DNA of 64,000 bases from Ruminococcus flavefaciens (GCF_900143025.1 NZ_FRCT01000008.1:1-64000), one strand, 5' to 3'; shown: positions 1-9,199, counted from the stretch's first letter. Translations and numbers: made by a program. Notes: generated from the sequence alone by a model not told the origin.

Positions 1-7
1 TATTTAT

Positions 8-42
8 CGGGGGAAACCTTTCTGAAGAAAGGCTTTCCCCCG
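8..42. repeat. Long hairpin repeat, copy 1
   Basis: Nearly perfect stem: outer arm CGGGGGAAA (8-16) pairs with TTTCCCCCG (34-42), inner arm CCTTTC (17-22) pairs with GAAAGG (27-32), around a TGAA loop with one bulged base. A second copy in the opposite orientation lies at 6621-6656, so this is an interspersed repeat and not only a local terminator. Confidence 0.75.
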
Positions 43-70
43 AACCCCTTTCCAAAGACTTTTTTAGCTG

Positions 71-148
71 ATTTTTTCTCAGATAGGGCACACCGAAAAT
101 AAAAAAAACCCGCAAGTAATGCAGGGTGTGCCCTATCTGAGAAAAAAT
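71..148. repeat. Perfect 24-bp inverted repeat
   Basis: Bases 71-94 are exactly the reverse complement of 125-148, separated by 30 bases. The arms contain the core GATAGGGCACACC. No open reading frame of note lies inside. It could be a miniature repeat element, a small structured RNA or an attenuator; the sequence alone does not decide. Confidence 0.7.
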
Positions 149-176
149 AAAACTGAAAGTTTTAGGGAGAGAGTTT

Positions 177-209
177 GAGAGAAGCCCCTTTTTCAAAAGG
201 GGTTCTCTC
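177..209. repeat. Hairpin downstream of the 264-683 gene
   Basis: GAGAGAA (177-183) pairs with TTCTCTC (203-209), and CCCCTTTT pairs with AAAAGGGG inside it with one bulge. It sits just past the stop of the minus-strand gene at 264, so it may act in 3' end formation, but there is no strong T-run on that strand. Confidence 0.5.
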
Positions 210-263
210 AATAAATACTACAAAACTGCTATATGGGTATCAAGGTTAATGTCCGCCTTTTTA

Positions 264-683
264 TTATTTATAAAATGCAAATATTATTCCTATGGCTATG
301 AGTCCTGCTCCGACTATCGCAAAGTACGGTGCGCTGCTCTTAGTCTTTTTCATTGGCATGGAGTTCTCGATATCCTCTATTCTGAACACCTTCGGGTGTC
401 TGGGATTTACCTGTATCCTCACCGTATCTCCGACTTTTATATTTGCCGCGCTTTCAAGTACATGGGTGTAATAATGTCCGCGGACAAGCCTGCCGTTTAT
501 GCTGTATTCAGCCTCGGGACATACCATGATATTATACGGCTGCGAAGTCATGGGCTTCAAAGCCGTTATCCTCGATTCACATTCTTCAAGCTCTCCGCTG
601 AACACCCTGCCGTAATACCATGTTACAAAGCCAATTGCCAACAGAATTACTCCCAGAAATATTATAGTATATACTACAGCCAT
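264..683 (-). CDS. Small two-TM membrane protein (DUF3592-like)
   Basis: 139 residues. An N-terminal hydrophobic segment (about residues 4-24) is followed by a soluble stretch of about 85 residues and a second hydrophobic segment at the C-terminus (about 117-137). The soluble part holds a short beta-rich region with GHYYTHVLES and PRHPKVF. This arrangement resembles DUF3592-type proteins, a weak family guess with no known biochemical role. The start is supported by AAAGGAG six bases upstream of ATG. It lies 71 bases downstream of ispD on the same strand and may be the distal gene of that operon. Confidence 0.65.
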   Translation of the reverse strand: MAVVYTIIFLGVILLAIGFVTWYYGRVFSGELEECESRITALKPMTSQPYNIMVCPEAEYSINGRLVRGHYYTHVLESAANIKVGDTVRIQVNPRHPKVFRIEDIENSMPMKKTKSSAPYFAIVGAGLIAIGIIFAFYK

Positions 684-754
684 CTTCTCTCCTTTCGAGT
701 CTGCTCACACGGAGTGATGAATACGTTTACTTGAGCTATTGCACAGTTCCCGTT

Positions 755-1432
755 TTATCGCTGTTTCAATAATACCTCCGCAATGGCTATATCCTCGGGA
801 GTCGTTATCTTTATATTGGTATAATCGCCTACGGTCATTGCTACCTTGCCGCCGATAGCTTCTACAAGCTGGCAGTCATCGGTGAAGTCAAGTCCGTGTT
901 CAAGTGCGAAGTCTATTCCCTCAAAGTAAAGGTTTCTCTTGAATATCTGCGGAGTCTGAGTGATATAAAGTGAGCTTCTCGGAGGAGTATCTATGATAAG
1001 TCCGCCGTCAACTGTCTTGATAGTATCCTTTACGGGTACGCCGAGAGTCGCTCCGCCGAATACAGATGCGTCCTTTATTACTTTTTCGATGTGCTCGGGC
1101 TTTACCAGCGGACGAGCACCGTCGTGTATCGCTACGAGCTCGGTCTCCTTCGATATCTTCTTTATACCGTTGATAACGCTTTCCTGACGGGTGGAGCCCC
1201 CTGTTGTACAGCAGGCAAGCTTTGTTATGCCTGCGGCTTTTGCTTCTTCCTGTATTGCAGGGATATCGTCCTCACGGGCTACGATTACTATTTCCGCGAT
1301 GCTCTCGCACTGCTCAAAAGCCTGCATGGTCACGCCTATGACCTTCCTTTCGCCAAGCGGGAGCAGTATCTTGTTGACACCGCCCATTCTTGTTGAATTT
1401 CCTGCACAGACAATAACTGCCGATGTTTTCAT
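755..1432 (-). CDS. ispD: 2-C-methyl-D-erythritol 4-phosphate cytidylyltransferase
   Basis: 225 residues, normal length for IspD, which makes CDP-methylerythritol from MEP and CTP in the non-mevalonate isoprenoid pathway. The N-terminal nucleotide-binding loop reads CAGNSTRMGGVNK (about residues 9-21; families usually start AAG, so the Cys is a mild variant). VAIHDGARPLV and VPVKDTIK are the expected metal/substrate motifs, and TPQIF is typical near residue 160. AGAGGATAAT precedes the ATG. It follows the alpha/beta hydrolase gene by 33 bases and probably shares its promoter at 2370-2398. No ispF or other MEP-pathway gene is adjacent. Confidence 0.93.
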   Translation of the reverse strand: MKTSAVIVCAGNSTRMGGVNKILLPLGERKVIGVTMQAFEQCESIAEIVIVAREDDIPAIQEEAKAAGITKLACCTTGGSTRQESVINGIKKISKETELVAIHDGARPLVKPEHIEKVIKDASVFGGATLGVPVKDTIKTVDGGLIIDTPPRSSLYITQTPQIFKRNLYFEGIDFALEHGLDFTDDCQLVEAIGGKVAMTVGDYTNIKITTPEDIAIAEVLLKQR

Positions 1433-1465
1433 ATTATCCTCTATTCTGCCGCAATGCGGCTGTTG

Positions 1466-2335
1466 TTATTTTATGTATTCCCTGAAAAATGCGCACTCCT
1501 CATCGTTGCACACTGCGGCTTCGGGTGACCTGATATTGCAGTGAAAAACGTGATAGACAGGTGCTTTTTCGTCACCGTAGACCTTATAAACGTACTTTAC
1601 GCCCAGCTGTTCAAGCTTTTCTGCAAGCAGGGGCGACTGTACATTTAGTTCGTCCATATTCGCTGCCATGATGTAGCTGGGAGGAAAGTCCGCAGTAACT
1701 ATATCACGCACGCAGAGCTGTTCCTTGTATTCGCTAAATTTATGCCTTGGGAGATAGTCGTACCAGAGCTTGAAATTGTCGTTCTCACTTATGTTATATA
1801 TGCCGCAGTTGAGTCCGAGCGCCTTTATTTTCAGTCCCTCGGGAACGGTGAAGCTGTAATTCTCAGCGTAGTCCTTATTCGTCAGAATACAGGCATATAC
1901 TGCTATTCCCGTTGCGCCTGCGGAGTCGCCGACAGCAAATATATTATCAGTGTCAAAGCCGTATTTTTCCGCGTTTTCAAGCAGCCATCCAAATACGAGG
2001 TTGGTATCCTCGATAGGAGCAGGGTGGCGGAAGTTCGGTGCAAGGCGGTAGGTGTAGTTCACAACGGCAAAGCCCCGTTTTGCAAGGTCCATGCAGTAGA
2101 ACTGATATACCTCCTTATTGCCGTAGACCCAGCCGCCGCCGTGAAAACTGACTATCACAGGCAGCTTTCCGCTCTGTGCCTTTGGACGGTAAACGTCCAG
2201 CAGATGCCATTTCGGGTCACTTCCGTATTGTATATCGTTAAATCGTTCTATCTCGGGCGGAGTTGTAAGTCCTGCATCACGGGCAGTATCGCTTTTGGTA
2301 CACATCTTTATGAAATATTTACTGAAAAGTGACAT
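1466..2335 (-). CDS. Alpha/beta hydrolase, HSL-type esterase
   Basis: 289 residues with the hormone-sensitive-lipase signature: oxyanion-hole motif HGGGWVYG near residue 65, nucleophile elbow GDSAGATG near 137, and a probable catalytic His in YHVFH near residue 261. It probably hydrolyses short acyl or acetyl esters; the substrate is unknown, though acetylated plant polysaccharide fragments would fit the host. There is no signal peptide, so it is cytoplasmic. SD GGGAG lies seven bases before the ATG. It is first gene of a unit with ispD behind a consensus promoter. Confidence 0.85.
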   Translation of the reverse strand: MSLFSKYFIKMCTKSDTARDAGLTTPPEIERFNDIQYGSDPKWHLLDVYRPKAQSGKLPVIVSFHGGGWVYGNKEVYQFYCMDLAKRGFAVVNYTYRLAPNFRHPAPIEDTNLVFGWLLENAEKYGFDTDNIFAVGDSAGATGIAVYACILTNKDYAENYSFTVPEGLKIKALGLNCGIYNISENDNFKLWYDYLPRHKFSEYKEQLCVRDIVTADFPPSYIMAANMDELNVQSPLLAEKLEQLGVKYVYKVYGDEKAPVYHVFHCNIRSPEAAVCNDEECAFFREYIK

Positions 2336-2369
2336 GGCAAGGCTCCCTTCATGGCTTGGTATATTAATA

Positions 2370-2398
2370 ATTATAACAGTTGTTTATATGAGTGTCAA
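2370..2398 (-). promoter_or_regulatory. Promoter of hydrolase-ispD operon
   Basis: On the minus strand TTGACA (2393-2398), a 17-base spacer and TATAAT (2370-2375): a full sigma-A consensus about 35 bases ahead of the hydrolase start. Confidence 0.88.
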
Positions 2399-2430
2399 GC
2401 AGAATAGATCCAGTAACAGGATCTCACGCT

Positions 2431-3159
2431 CTACAGTATGACCAGCTTTTCGAGCTGCTTCTTATCCTCGCGCCATGTAGGACACATCTTATCGAGAAGG
2501 GTGTAGAACTGCCTTGAATGGTCGGGGTGTATGAAGTGGCAGAACTCGTGTGTGACTACATGGGAGATGCAGTTCAGCGGAGCTTCTATCATGCGCCTGT
2601 TGAGAACTATCATTTTCTTGTAGGTGTGGCAGCTGCCCCAGCGTGCGGTCATGGAACGTATCTTCAGCTGCGGAAAGGCAATGCCGAGGGGTACGAACTT
2701 TTCGTGTACATCATGCATTATTCTTAGAAAGACCTCCTCCGTGTACTTCTTCAGCCATGCGGTATATATACTTATCCTGCGCTGTGAGTCGGCTGTATTT
2801 TTCATGTGTATGATTACAGAGCCGCCGAATATTTCTGCGTACTCGCGGCGGTCAGCCATAGTCCTTATGCTGTATTCATTGCCAAGTATAACTGCCTTGT
2901 CGTCGGACAGATTTTTCTGCCGCTCCTTCATAAGCTCCATTGCCGCAAAGCTTGTTACAGCCTGCTGTATCATGCTGCTCCTGCTTATCACGAACTCATC
3001 GGCAGTTTTCGCAGGCACTCGTTTAGGTGCGGAAACATACACGTTTCCGTCATGCTTCACGCGCAGATTTATGTTCTTTACCTTTTTGCGCTCAAATGTG
3101 TAGGTTATCTCTCCGCAGGGTGTGGAAACAGTGCGGATATCGGTGGAAATGGTGTCCAT
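2431..3159 (-). CDS. YgjP-like zinc metallopeptidase (M48/DUF45)
   Basis: 242 residues from an ATG preceded by GGAGGTG. A longer in-frame reading to 3360 would run through the terminator at 3241-3262, so the internal start is preferred. The C-terminal half carries the family signature with HEFCH (HExxH) followed by FIHPDHS, which gives the zinc ligands, and a conserved ARWGSC-type segment upstream (TARWGSC). YgjP/SprT-like proteins are cytoplasmic and poorly characterised. It stands alone, between the anti-sigma gene upstream and the alpha/beta hydrolase operon, with no clear own promoter seen. Confidence 0.85.
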   Translation of the reverse strand: MDTISTDIRTVSTPCGEITYTFERKKVKNINLRVKHDGNVYVSAPKRVPAKTADEFVISRSSMIQQAVTSFAAMELMKERQKNLSDDKAVILGNEYSIRTMADRREYAEIFGGSVIIHMKNTADSQRRISIYTAWLKKYTEEVFLRIMHDVHEKFVPLGIAFPQLKIRSMTARWGSCHTYKKMIVLNRRMIEAPLNCISHVVTHEFCHFIHPDHSRQFYTLLDKMCPTWREDKKQLEKLVIL

Positions 3160-3240
3160 AAGCACCTCCGTTAAGACGAAAATATCATTGAAATTATATA
3201 TCTTTTTCGGAGCTGTGTCAAGTGAACCGCAAAAGAAAAA

Positions 3241-3262
3241 GGAACGCCGAAAACGGCGTTCC
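3241..3262 (-). terminator. Terminator of sigma/anti-sigma operon
   Basis: GGAACGCC / GGCGTTCC stem with a 6-base loop, followed on the minus strand by TTTTTCTTTT. It closes the transcript ending at 3284. Confidence 0.88.
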
Positions 3263-3283
3263 AAAAAATCGAGTTTTATATCG

Positions 3284-4135
3284 TTATTGCGGTCTGTCCC
3301 AGACGGAATAGGTGTGACCGTCCTTGCCGTCTGTGCGCTCCTGCAAGGTATAGAGTACATTTCCGTCCTTATCCAGCGCCTTTCCTGCGGTTATATCGTT
3401 TTCGCCTGAGGAGCACTTCTTGCAGTAATAGCCGTTTTTGTCAAGGGTAACTGTCTTTGTTACGCCGTTTGCGGTATACTCTATGGACTTGACTTCACTG
3501 TCTGAAGCAAGGAAGCCTATACAGTTGACCTCTAAGGTGGTATTATCATATAATTCTACAGAAGTTCCGCTCAGTTCCCATACAGGCATATCATCGAGCG
3601 GTGAAGATCCACCGCCGAAATATTCCATCATAAGGTTAAGGGGATCATAAAAACCTATTGCGTCTACAATACATAGATTTTTATTGCCTGTGGAAGATGA
3701 TGTGGCGATGATATACGCCTCTGCAAGTTTGCCGTCATCGCTTTTCACATCGCCAAGATAGATGTAATCGCTGTACAAATTTTCCTTGACGTATTCCTTG
3801 ACTACGCCCTTCACGGTGAAGCGTGCGTCGTCTACAAACCACCTGACACCTACAAAGACTCCTGCATAAATAAAGGCAACAAGGAGAGCTATTTTCAGTA
3901 TCAGCCAGCGTTTGTGCTTTTTAAGGCGTTTTGCGGTCTTTACGTACTGCTTTGTATCAGGTTTCATATTCTCTTCTGTATTTATGGTCGTCTGCTTCTG
4001 CATGGACTCCCATTCCTTTGCGCAGTCTGCACATTCCGCGATATGCTCTTTTACTGCTTCGGTACTTTTTTCCGAAGCTATACCGTCAATGCACAGTGGC
4101 ATAAGGTCCTTTATGACATCGTGTTCATATTTCAT
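3284..4135 (-). CDS. Membrane anti-sigma factor (zinc-finger ZAS type)
   Basis: 283 residues. The N-terminus has a putative zinc-finger anti-sigma domain: Cys15, then His31-x3-Cys35-x2-Cys38. One transmembrane helix follows (about 77-99), then an extracytoplasmic domain of about 180 residues with no recognised family. In this family the N-terminal domain holds the cognate ECF sigma factor at the membrane until the outer domain senses a signal. The start overlaps the stop of the sigma gene by 11 bases, which implies translational coupling. A divergent membrane S41-type protease gene lies across the shared promoter region. Confidence 0.88.
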   Translation of the reverse strand: MKYEHDVIKDLMPLCIDGIASEKSTEAVKEHIAECADCAKEWESMQKQTTINTEENMKPDTKQYVKTAKRLKKHKRWLILKIALLVAFIYAGVFVGVRWFVDDARFTVKGVVKEYVKENLYSDYIYLGDVKSDDGKLAEAYIIATSSSTGNKNLCIVDAIGFYDPLNLMMEYFGGGSSPLDDMPVWELSGTSVELYDNTTLEVNCIGFLASDSEVKSIEYTANGVTKTVTLDKNGYYCKKCSSGENDITAGKALDKDGNVLYTLQERTDGKDGHTYSVWDRPQ

Positions 4136-4619
4136 AGCCGTACCTCTCTTTCAGTGTATTTCTCAGTTTTGTCATTGTTCTGTTGTATATCACCGCTGCC
4201 GTATTCGCGCGTATATCGAGCAACTGTGCTATCTCTGCGTAGCTTATCTCCGAATATAATCGGTACTGCACTACCGAACGTGCAGGTTCTTCGAGCTGTT
4301 CTATCAATAAGCTTACACAACGCAGCATTTCGTGCTGCTCTGCTATTTCTGCAAGAGAAGATACGGCAGGCATATCCTGTATGATATCGCGCTGTCTTGT
4401 CTCCTTGCGTATATATTTGTAATACGTATTCTTGGCTATCTGAAACAGCCATGTTTTCATGGAACATTCGCCCCGAAACCTGCTCAGCGAGAGAAAAGCC
4501 TGATAGAATGTTTCCTGTGTAAGCTCCTCTGCTGTAGGGATATCGAATGCAGTCAGACGACACAGGAATCTGTATACATCGGGCTGGAATTTCCGAAAAA
4601 TATCTTCAAAAACATCCAC
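4125..4619 (-). CDS. ECF RNA polymerase sigma factor
   Basis: About 164 residues with region 2 (YRFLCRLT, then AEELTQETFYQAF, then WLFQIAKN) and region 4 (YRLYSEISYAEIAQLL helix-turn-helix). The start is ambiguous: GGAGGTGATG contains an ATG at 4625 that overlaps the SD, while the GTG two codons later (4619) has an 8-base spacing. I chose GTG. The gene overlaps its anti-sigma partner by 11 bases. Transcription starts from a near-consensus housekeeping promoter, so basal expression does not need self-activation. The target regulon is unknown. Confidence 0.9.
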   Translation of the reverse strand: MDVFEDIFRKFQPDVYRFLCRLTAFDIPTAEELTQETFYQAFLSLSRFRGECSMKTWLFQIAKNTYYKYIRKETRQRDIIQDMPAVSSLAEIAEQHEMLRCVSLLIEQLEEPARSVVQYRLYSEISYAEIAQLLDIRANTAAVIYNRTMTKLRNTLKERYGYEI

Positions 4620-4715
4620 AGGCATCACCTCCGTTATACTGTAATGTTTGATCGATCTGTATATTAGTACCTGTTTCCATAATAATATTACAGCAAATTC
4701 CGAAAAGATATAAAA

Positions 4716-4745
4716 ATTATAATCCAAAGCCGAATATGTTGTCAA
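4716..4745 (-). promoter_or_regulatory. Promoter of sigma/anti-sigma operon
   Basis: Minus strand TTGACA (4740-4745), 18-base spacer, TATAAT (4716-4721). Its -35 box faces the -35 box of the plus-strand promoter at 4755, together making the inverted repeat GTTGTCAA-N9-TTGACAAC (4738-4762). Confidence 0.85.
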
Positions 4746-4754
4746 GAAGCGAGT

Positions 4755-4784
4755 TTGACAACGTTCGGGGGGACGTGCTATAAT
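4755..4784 (+). promoter_or_regulatory. Promoter of the S41-type protease gene
   Basis: TTGACA (4755-4760), 18-base spacer with a G-run, TATAAT (4779-4784). The predicted transcript start is about 27 bases ahead of the ATG at 4818. Confidence 0.85.
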
Positions 4785-4817
4785 TAGAAAAAATTACGCT
4801 TGGAAAGGGGAAAGCTG

Positions 4818-6518
4818 ATGGATACATTCTGGGGCTTGATAAGACATAATATCGCAGCAGGTAATATGACGCATATCGTATGGCTCGGAGCGATCATAGT
4901 TACAATGCTGATACTTGCAGTGCTGCATCATCGCTGGCGTTTTTACGATCAGAAGCTGAAAAAATGGCAGGAGCTCTGCGCTATACCGCTCCTTATAACA
5001 ATAATCCACTATTGCATATATGTAAGAGACTCTGATTTTTTGAAACCTTATACGAGTATGTATCTTATTGCAGTTATTGCGCTTGTGCTTGCGATGTGCG
5101 GAAGGGACAGGAAGGGATACAGGATAGCAGCTCCCATAGTGGGAGTTATGACGGCTTTTTTAGGCGTGTGGTGCTGTATTATGATGCCGGGTATTACTCG
5201 TAATTTTTCGGGAAAAAGCTATACCGAGTCCTTTCACGCGCTGGCGCAGGAAATGGACAGGTCTTATGTGTTAAAGGAATGGAAGGAAGTGGATTTTTCC
5301 GCCCTTGAAGCGAAATATATGCCGATGGTAAAGGAAGCAGAGCAGGATAAAGACCCTGGGAAATTCGCGGACGCTGTGGAGATGTTCTGCTATGAGCTAC
5401 ACGACGGGCATATCAGCGTGCATTGTAATTTCGATACAGATAAGTATGAATCGGTATTCGGAATGCACGAATACGGTCTTGCAATGATAGAGCTTGACAA
5501 CGGTGAGGTCATAGCTGTATGCACTGACGATGAAGTGCAGAAGCTTGGCATTGATGACGGTACAGTAATTACAAGGTGGAACGGCAAGCCTGTTTTGCAG
5601 GCAGCCGCAGAGGACGTACCCGACCACGGTGAGTCCGTAAAGGCAAACGCTGACCGCGTTGCGGCTTTGTATCTTTCAACTGTGGGAGGAGATACGGTGG
5701 AGGTGTCATTCCTTGACGAAAACGGAAAGGAGCAGACTGTCACACTCCATGATATGGGCGAAAACCATACCTTTTGCGAGGCTTATGACGCATTTACTCA
5801 GATACAGAAAACAGACCAGCCGAATTTCAGTACGAAAATGCTCAGCGACAAATGCGGTTATCTGACGCTGAACGTTCAGAGTACAGGCAACGGACTGCGT
5901 GATATATTCAGCGAATTCAGCAGCGGAAGCTGCAAATGGGCTAAGGATATGTTCCGCAAAAAGCTCAACGACCTGAAAAAACAGGGCATGGAGTGCCTTG
6001 TCATTGACCTGAGATGCAATATGGGCGGCTGTGATGCGCCTACGACAGCTCTGTGCGAACTTCTCACCGATGATAAATGGTACGCTCAGGGACTCGGCAT
6101 ACGCAAGAACGGTGAATACATCAGTACAGCTGATTATTATATCAGCGGTACGGGAGAGTTTGCAGACTTGAAGATAGTGGCACTTACTAACCTTGAATGT
6201 ATAAGCGGAGGCGACGCAGCTTCGCTGTATCTTTCAAGGCTGCCTAACGTCACTCTTGCAGGAATTACCGACCCTAACGGCAGCGGTCAGTACACAGGCG
6301 GCTGCTGTGTGCTTTCCGATAAACTGGTCGGTGTTACGTATCCTACAGGACTGACCCTTGATGAAAACGGCGAGCCTAAGATAGATCCCCGCGGAGACCG
6401 CGTAAGCCGAAACGCTGTTGAAGTCCGCATACCTCTTGACTATGACGCGGCAATGAAGATATTCTGTGACGGTCAGGACTATGAGCTCGACTGGGCGGTG
6501 CAGTATCTCAGCCGTTAA
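4818..6518 (+). CDS. Membrane-anchored S41-family peptidase
   Basis: 566 residues from ATG 4818 (GGGG seven bases upstream; an in-frame TTG at 4800 has no SD). Four predicted membrane helices occupy about residues 18-36, 52-68, 78-95 and 104-122. A large extracytoplasmic part follows: a helical region with ELHDGHISV, a PDZ-like segment (about 215-310), and the S41 core with VIDLRCNMGG and ECISGGDAAS, where the Ser before GG is the candidate nucleophile. The usual Ser-Lys dyad of CtpA enzymes is not obvious, so activity is not certain. It is divergent from an ECF sigma/anti-sigma operon, which suggests but does not prove a role in that signalling. Confidence 0.82.
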   Translation: MDTFWGLIRHNIAAGNMTHIVWLGAIIVTMLILAVLHHRWRFYDQKLKKWQELCAIPLLITIIHYCIYVRDSDFLKPYTSMYLIAVIALVLAMCGRDRKGYRIAAPIVGVMTAFLGVWCCIMMPGITRNFSGKSYTESFHALAQEMDRSYVLKEWKEVDFSALEAKYMPMVKEAEQDKDPGKFADAVEMFCYELHDGHISVHCNFDTDKYESVFGMHEYGLAMIELDNGEVIAVCTDDEVQKLGIDDGTVITRWNGKPVLQAAAEDVPDHGESVKANADRVAALYLSTVGGDTVEVSFLDENGKEQTVTLHDMGENHTFCEAYDAFTQIQKTDQPNFSTKMLSDKCGYLTLNVQSTGNGLRDIFSEFSSGSCKWAKDMFRKKLNDLKKQGMECLVIDLRCNMGGCDAPTTALCELLTDDKWYAQGLGIRKNGEYISTADYYISGTGEFADLKIVALTNLECISGGDAASLYLSRLPNVTLAGITDPNGSGQYTGGCCVLSDKLVGVTYPTGLTLDENGEPKIDPRGDRVSRNAVEVRIPLDYDAAMKIFCDGQDYELDWAVQYLSR

Positions 6519-6534
6519 ACCTTATAAATATTCC

Positions 6535-6564
6535 CCTGCCGATCAATGAAAAGGGCAGGCTTTT
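6535..6564 (+). terminator. Terminator after S41-type protease gene
   Basis: CCTGCC (6535-6540) pairs with GGCAGG (6554-6559), followed by CTTTT. The 3' arm also belongs to an 11-bp inverted repeat (6550-6560 with 6696-6706) that brackets the hairpin repeat at 6621. Confidence 0.6.
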
Positions 6565-6620
6565 AACGTGATACTTATACAGATATTTTATGCTTATTAT
6601 TAAAGAACCTTAAAAAGGTT

Positions 6621-6656
6621 CGGGGGGAAACCTTCTTTCAGAAAGGCTTCCCCCCG
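6621..6656. repeat. Long hairpin repeat, copy 2 (terminator-like)
   Basis: CGGGGGGAA (6621-6629) pairs with TTCCCCCCG (6648-6656), with an inner CCTT/AAGG stem. On the minus strand it is followed by AACCTTTTT, so it could terminate cellobiose phosphorylase transcription. It is an inverted copy of the element at 8-42, including the adjoining TTTATTTAT flank. Confidence 0.72.
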
Positions 6657-6712
6657 ATAAATAAATATAAAATTCTGTATTAGTACTTCGTTGGAGCCTG
6701 CCCTTTAATGTT

Positions 6713-9199
6713 TTAGCCCATTACGATCTCAACTTCGTGTGTGCCGCCATTGCATACAGGAATTACACAACCCTCTACTGCCTTGCCGTCAACTGTCATA
6801 GACTTTACGCCCTTGCATACGTGAGCAGGGTTCTTGACTGTGATATTAAAGGTTGCACCTCTGAACTTACGAACTGCTGTGAAGCCGTCCCACTCGTGAG
6901 GAATGGAAGGATCTACCTTGAGTCCGTCGAATACAGGCTGTACACCAAGAATGTACTGGGAAATAGCTACCATGTTCCATGCAGCTGTACCTGTGAGCCA
7001 TGAGTTCTTGCCCTGACCGAAGTTCTTTGCGTCCTTACCGCCGATCATCTGACCGTATACATAAGGCTCTGTCTTGTGGATATCAGATGTTTCCTCAGTG
7101 AAAGCAGGTGCTATCTTGCTGTAGTACTCAAATGCCTTGTCACCGCGTCCTACATATGCCTCAGCACAGATTATCCATGCATTGTTGTGTGTGAAGATAC
7201 CGGCATTCTCCTTATATCCGCCGGGATATGTGGAGATCTCACCGTACTGTATATAGTACTTTGTGAATGCAGGGTTATTGAGAACGAGACCGAACTCACA
7301 GTTGAGGTACTTGTCGATAGAATTCAGAGTCTTGATGTCTGCACCCTGATCCTTACCGATCTCTGACATAACTGCGAAGCCCTGTGGCTCGATGAAGATC
7401 TTACCTTCCTCGCACTCCTTGGAGCCCATCTTCTCACCGTTTGCATCGTAAGCTCTGATGAACCAGTCGCCGTCGAATGCAGATTCCATAACATTCTTCT
7501 TCATCTTGTCGATCTCAGCCTGAGCCTTTGCAGCTTCGTCCTTCTTGCCGAGGTGCTCTAAGATGCCTACGAATGCAGGACCTGTGTATGTGAAGAGTGC
7601 TGCAACGAATGCGGACTCAGCAACCTTTGAATAGCCGCCCTCTGCTGCAAACTTAGGATTGGTGTATGTCTGGAAGGACTCACCCGGTGTATCTGAGAAG
7701 CATGAAAGGTTGATACAGTCGTTCCAGTCAGCTCTCATTGCAAGCGGGAGACCGTGAGGTCCGAGGTTGTTTACGATATGATAGAAGGAAACGTTGAGGT
7801 GCTCGAGCATTGTGTGCTTGCCGTTCGGATCGTCGTCGAAAGGAACGTTTGCATCAAGAATACCCCAGTCGCCTGTCTCCTTGATATATGCTGCTACAGA
7901 AAGGATCATCCAGAGCGGATCGTCTGAGAAGTCGCCGCCGATATCAGCGTTGCCCTTCTTTGTAAGTGGCTGGTACTGGTGATAGCAGCCGCCGTCTGAA
8001 AGCTGTGTTGATGCGATGTCGATCAGTCTCTCTCTTGCACGCTCAGGAATCTGGTGTACAAATCCGAGGATATCCTGGTTAGAGTCACGGAAGCCCATTC
8101 CACGGCCGATACCGCTCTCGAAGTATGAAGCGGAACGTGAAAGGTTGAATGTAACCATACACTGATACTGGTTCCAGATATTTACCATTCTGTTTACCTT
8201 GTCATCAGGTGTATTAACATTGAAGATAGAAAGAAGCTCAGTCCATGTGTTGCGGAGCTCTTCAAGACCTGCTGCTACCTTCTCGGGAGTATTATACTTC
8301 TCGATCATTGCATAAGCCTTTTCCTTGTTGAGTACCCATGTCTCTCTTGTAAGAAGGTCAGCAGGCTTTTCAGCAGCAAACTTCTTGTCCTGTGGGTTCT
8401 CAGCATAACCGAGAATATAGATGAGAGTCTTTGACTCGCCCGGAGCAAGAGTTACCTTCTTGTAGTGTGAAGCTACAGGTGACCAGCCGTCTGCAAATGA
8501 GTTTGCAGGCTTGTCAGCCTTTACTGTCTCAGGATTGTCCCAGCCGTTGTAGATGCTTCCGAGGAAGGAATCACGGTCTGTATCATAGCCGTCGATAGTA
8601 TCGTTAACTGTATAGAAAGCATAGTGATTACGTCTGTCTCTGTACTCGGTTACGTGGTAGATAGTTGAACCCTCTATCTCAACACGGCCTGTAGAGAAGT
8701 TTCTCTGGAAGTTTGTGCAGTCGTCCTGTGCGTCCCAGAGACACCATTCAGCTATTGAGAAGATAGAGAAGCTCTTTGCTTCCTTACCCTCGTTTGTGAG
8801 AACTACCTGCTGTACTTCGCCGTCGTAGTTCTGTGGTACAAAGAATGTTACCTCAGCCTTGAGGTCGTTCTTCTTACCTGTGATAACGGTATATCCCATA
8901 CCGTGACGGCACTCGTATGAATCAAGCTCAGTCTTTACAGGTGACCAGCCCGGGTTCCATATAGTTCCGTTGTCGTTGATATAGAAATAACGTCCGCCCA
9001 TATCGAGAGGTACGTTGTTATAGCGATAACGTGTGATACGTCTGAGGCGAGCGTCCTTATAGAAGCAGTAGCCGCCTGCTGTATTGGAAATAAGTGAGAA
9101 AAAGCCCTGGTTTCCGAGGTAGTTTATCCACGGATAGGGAGTTCTTGGGGAATTGATAACATATTCCTTCTTAGCGTCGTCAAAAAATCCGAACTTCAT
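6713..9199 (-). CDS. cbp: Cellobiose phosphorylase, GH94
   Basis: 828 residues, the full length of the family. It splits cellobiose with phosphate to glucose 1-phosphate and glucose, saving ATP for a cellulolytic anaerobe. An N-terminal beta-sandwich (about 1-290, with [19 protein letters not shown] near the active-site entrance) is followed by the alpha/alpha-barrel. The general acid is the second Asp of [10 protein letters not shown], and substrate residues lie around [11 protein letters not shown] and YGQMIGG. There is no signal peptide, so it is cytoplasmic. A SD AAAGGAG-like run precedes the ATG. It is monocistronic, with no sugar transporter or regulator beside it. The family tie to Ruminococcus enzymes is from memory, not from a search. 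Confidence 0.95.
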   Translation of the reverse strand: MKFGFFDDAKKEYVINSPRTPYPWINYLGNQGFFSLISNTAGGYCFYKDARLRRITRYRYNNVPLDMGGRYFYINDNGTIWNPGWSPVKTELDSYECRHGMGYTVITGKKNDLKAEVTFFVPQNYDGEVQQVVLTNEGKEAKSFSIFSIAEWCLWDAQDDCTNFQRNFSTGRVEIEGSTIYHVTEYRDRRNHYAFYTVNDTIDGYDTDRDSFLGSIYNGWDNPETVKADKPANSFADGWSPVASHYKKVTLAPGESKTLIYILGYAENPQDKKFAAEKPADLLTRETWVLNKEKAYAMIEKYNTPEKVAAGLEELRNTWTELLSIFNVNTPDDKVNRMVNIWNQYQCMVTFNLSRSASYFESGIGRGMGFRDSNQDILGFVHQIPERARERLIDIASTQLSDGGCYHQYQPLTKKGNADIGGDFSDDPLWMILSVAAYIKETGDWGILDANVPFDDDPNGKHTMLEHLNVSFYHIVNNLGPHGLPLAMRADWNDCINLSCFSDTPGESFQTYTNPKFAAEGGYSKVAESAFVAALFTYTGPAFVGILEHLGKKDEAAKAQAEIDKMKKNVMESAFDGDWFIRAYDANGEKMGSKECEEGKIFIEPQGFAVMSEIGKDQGADIKTLNSIDKYLNCEFGLVLNNPAFTKYYIQYGEISTYPGGYKENAGIFTHNNAWIICAEAYVGRGDKAFEYYSKIAPAFTEETSDIHKTEPYVYGQMIGGKDAKNFGQGKNSWLTGTAAWNMVAISQYILGVQPVFDGLKVDPSIPHEWDGFTAVRKFRGATFNITVKNPAHVCKGVKSMTVDGKAVEGCVIPVCNGGTHEVEIVMG

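Noticed and set aside
3160..3360. N-terminal extension of the YgjP-like protein
   Set aside because: It would translate through the terminator hairpin at 3241-3262, and the ATG at 3159 has a strong SD.
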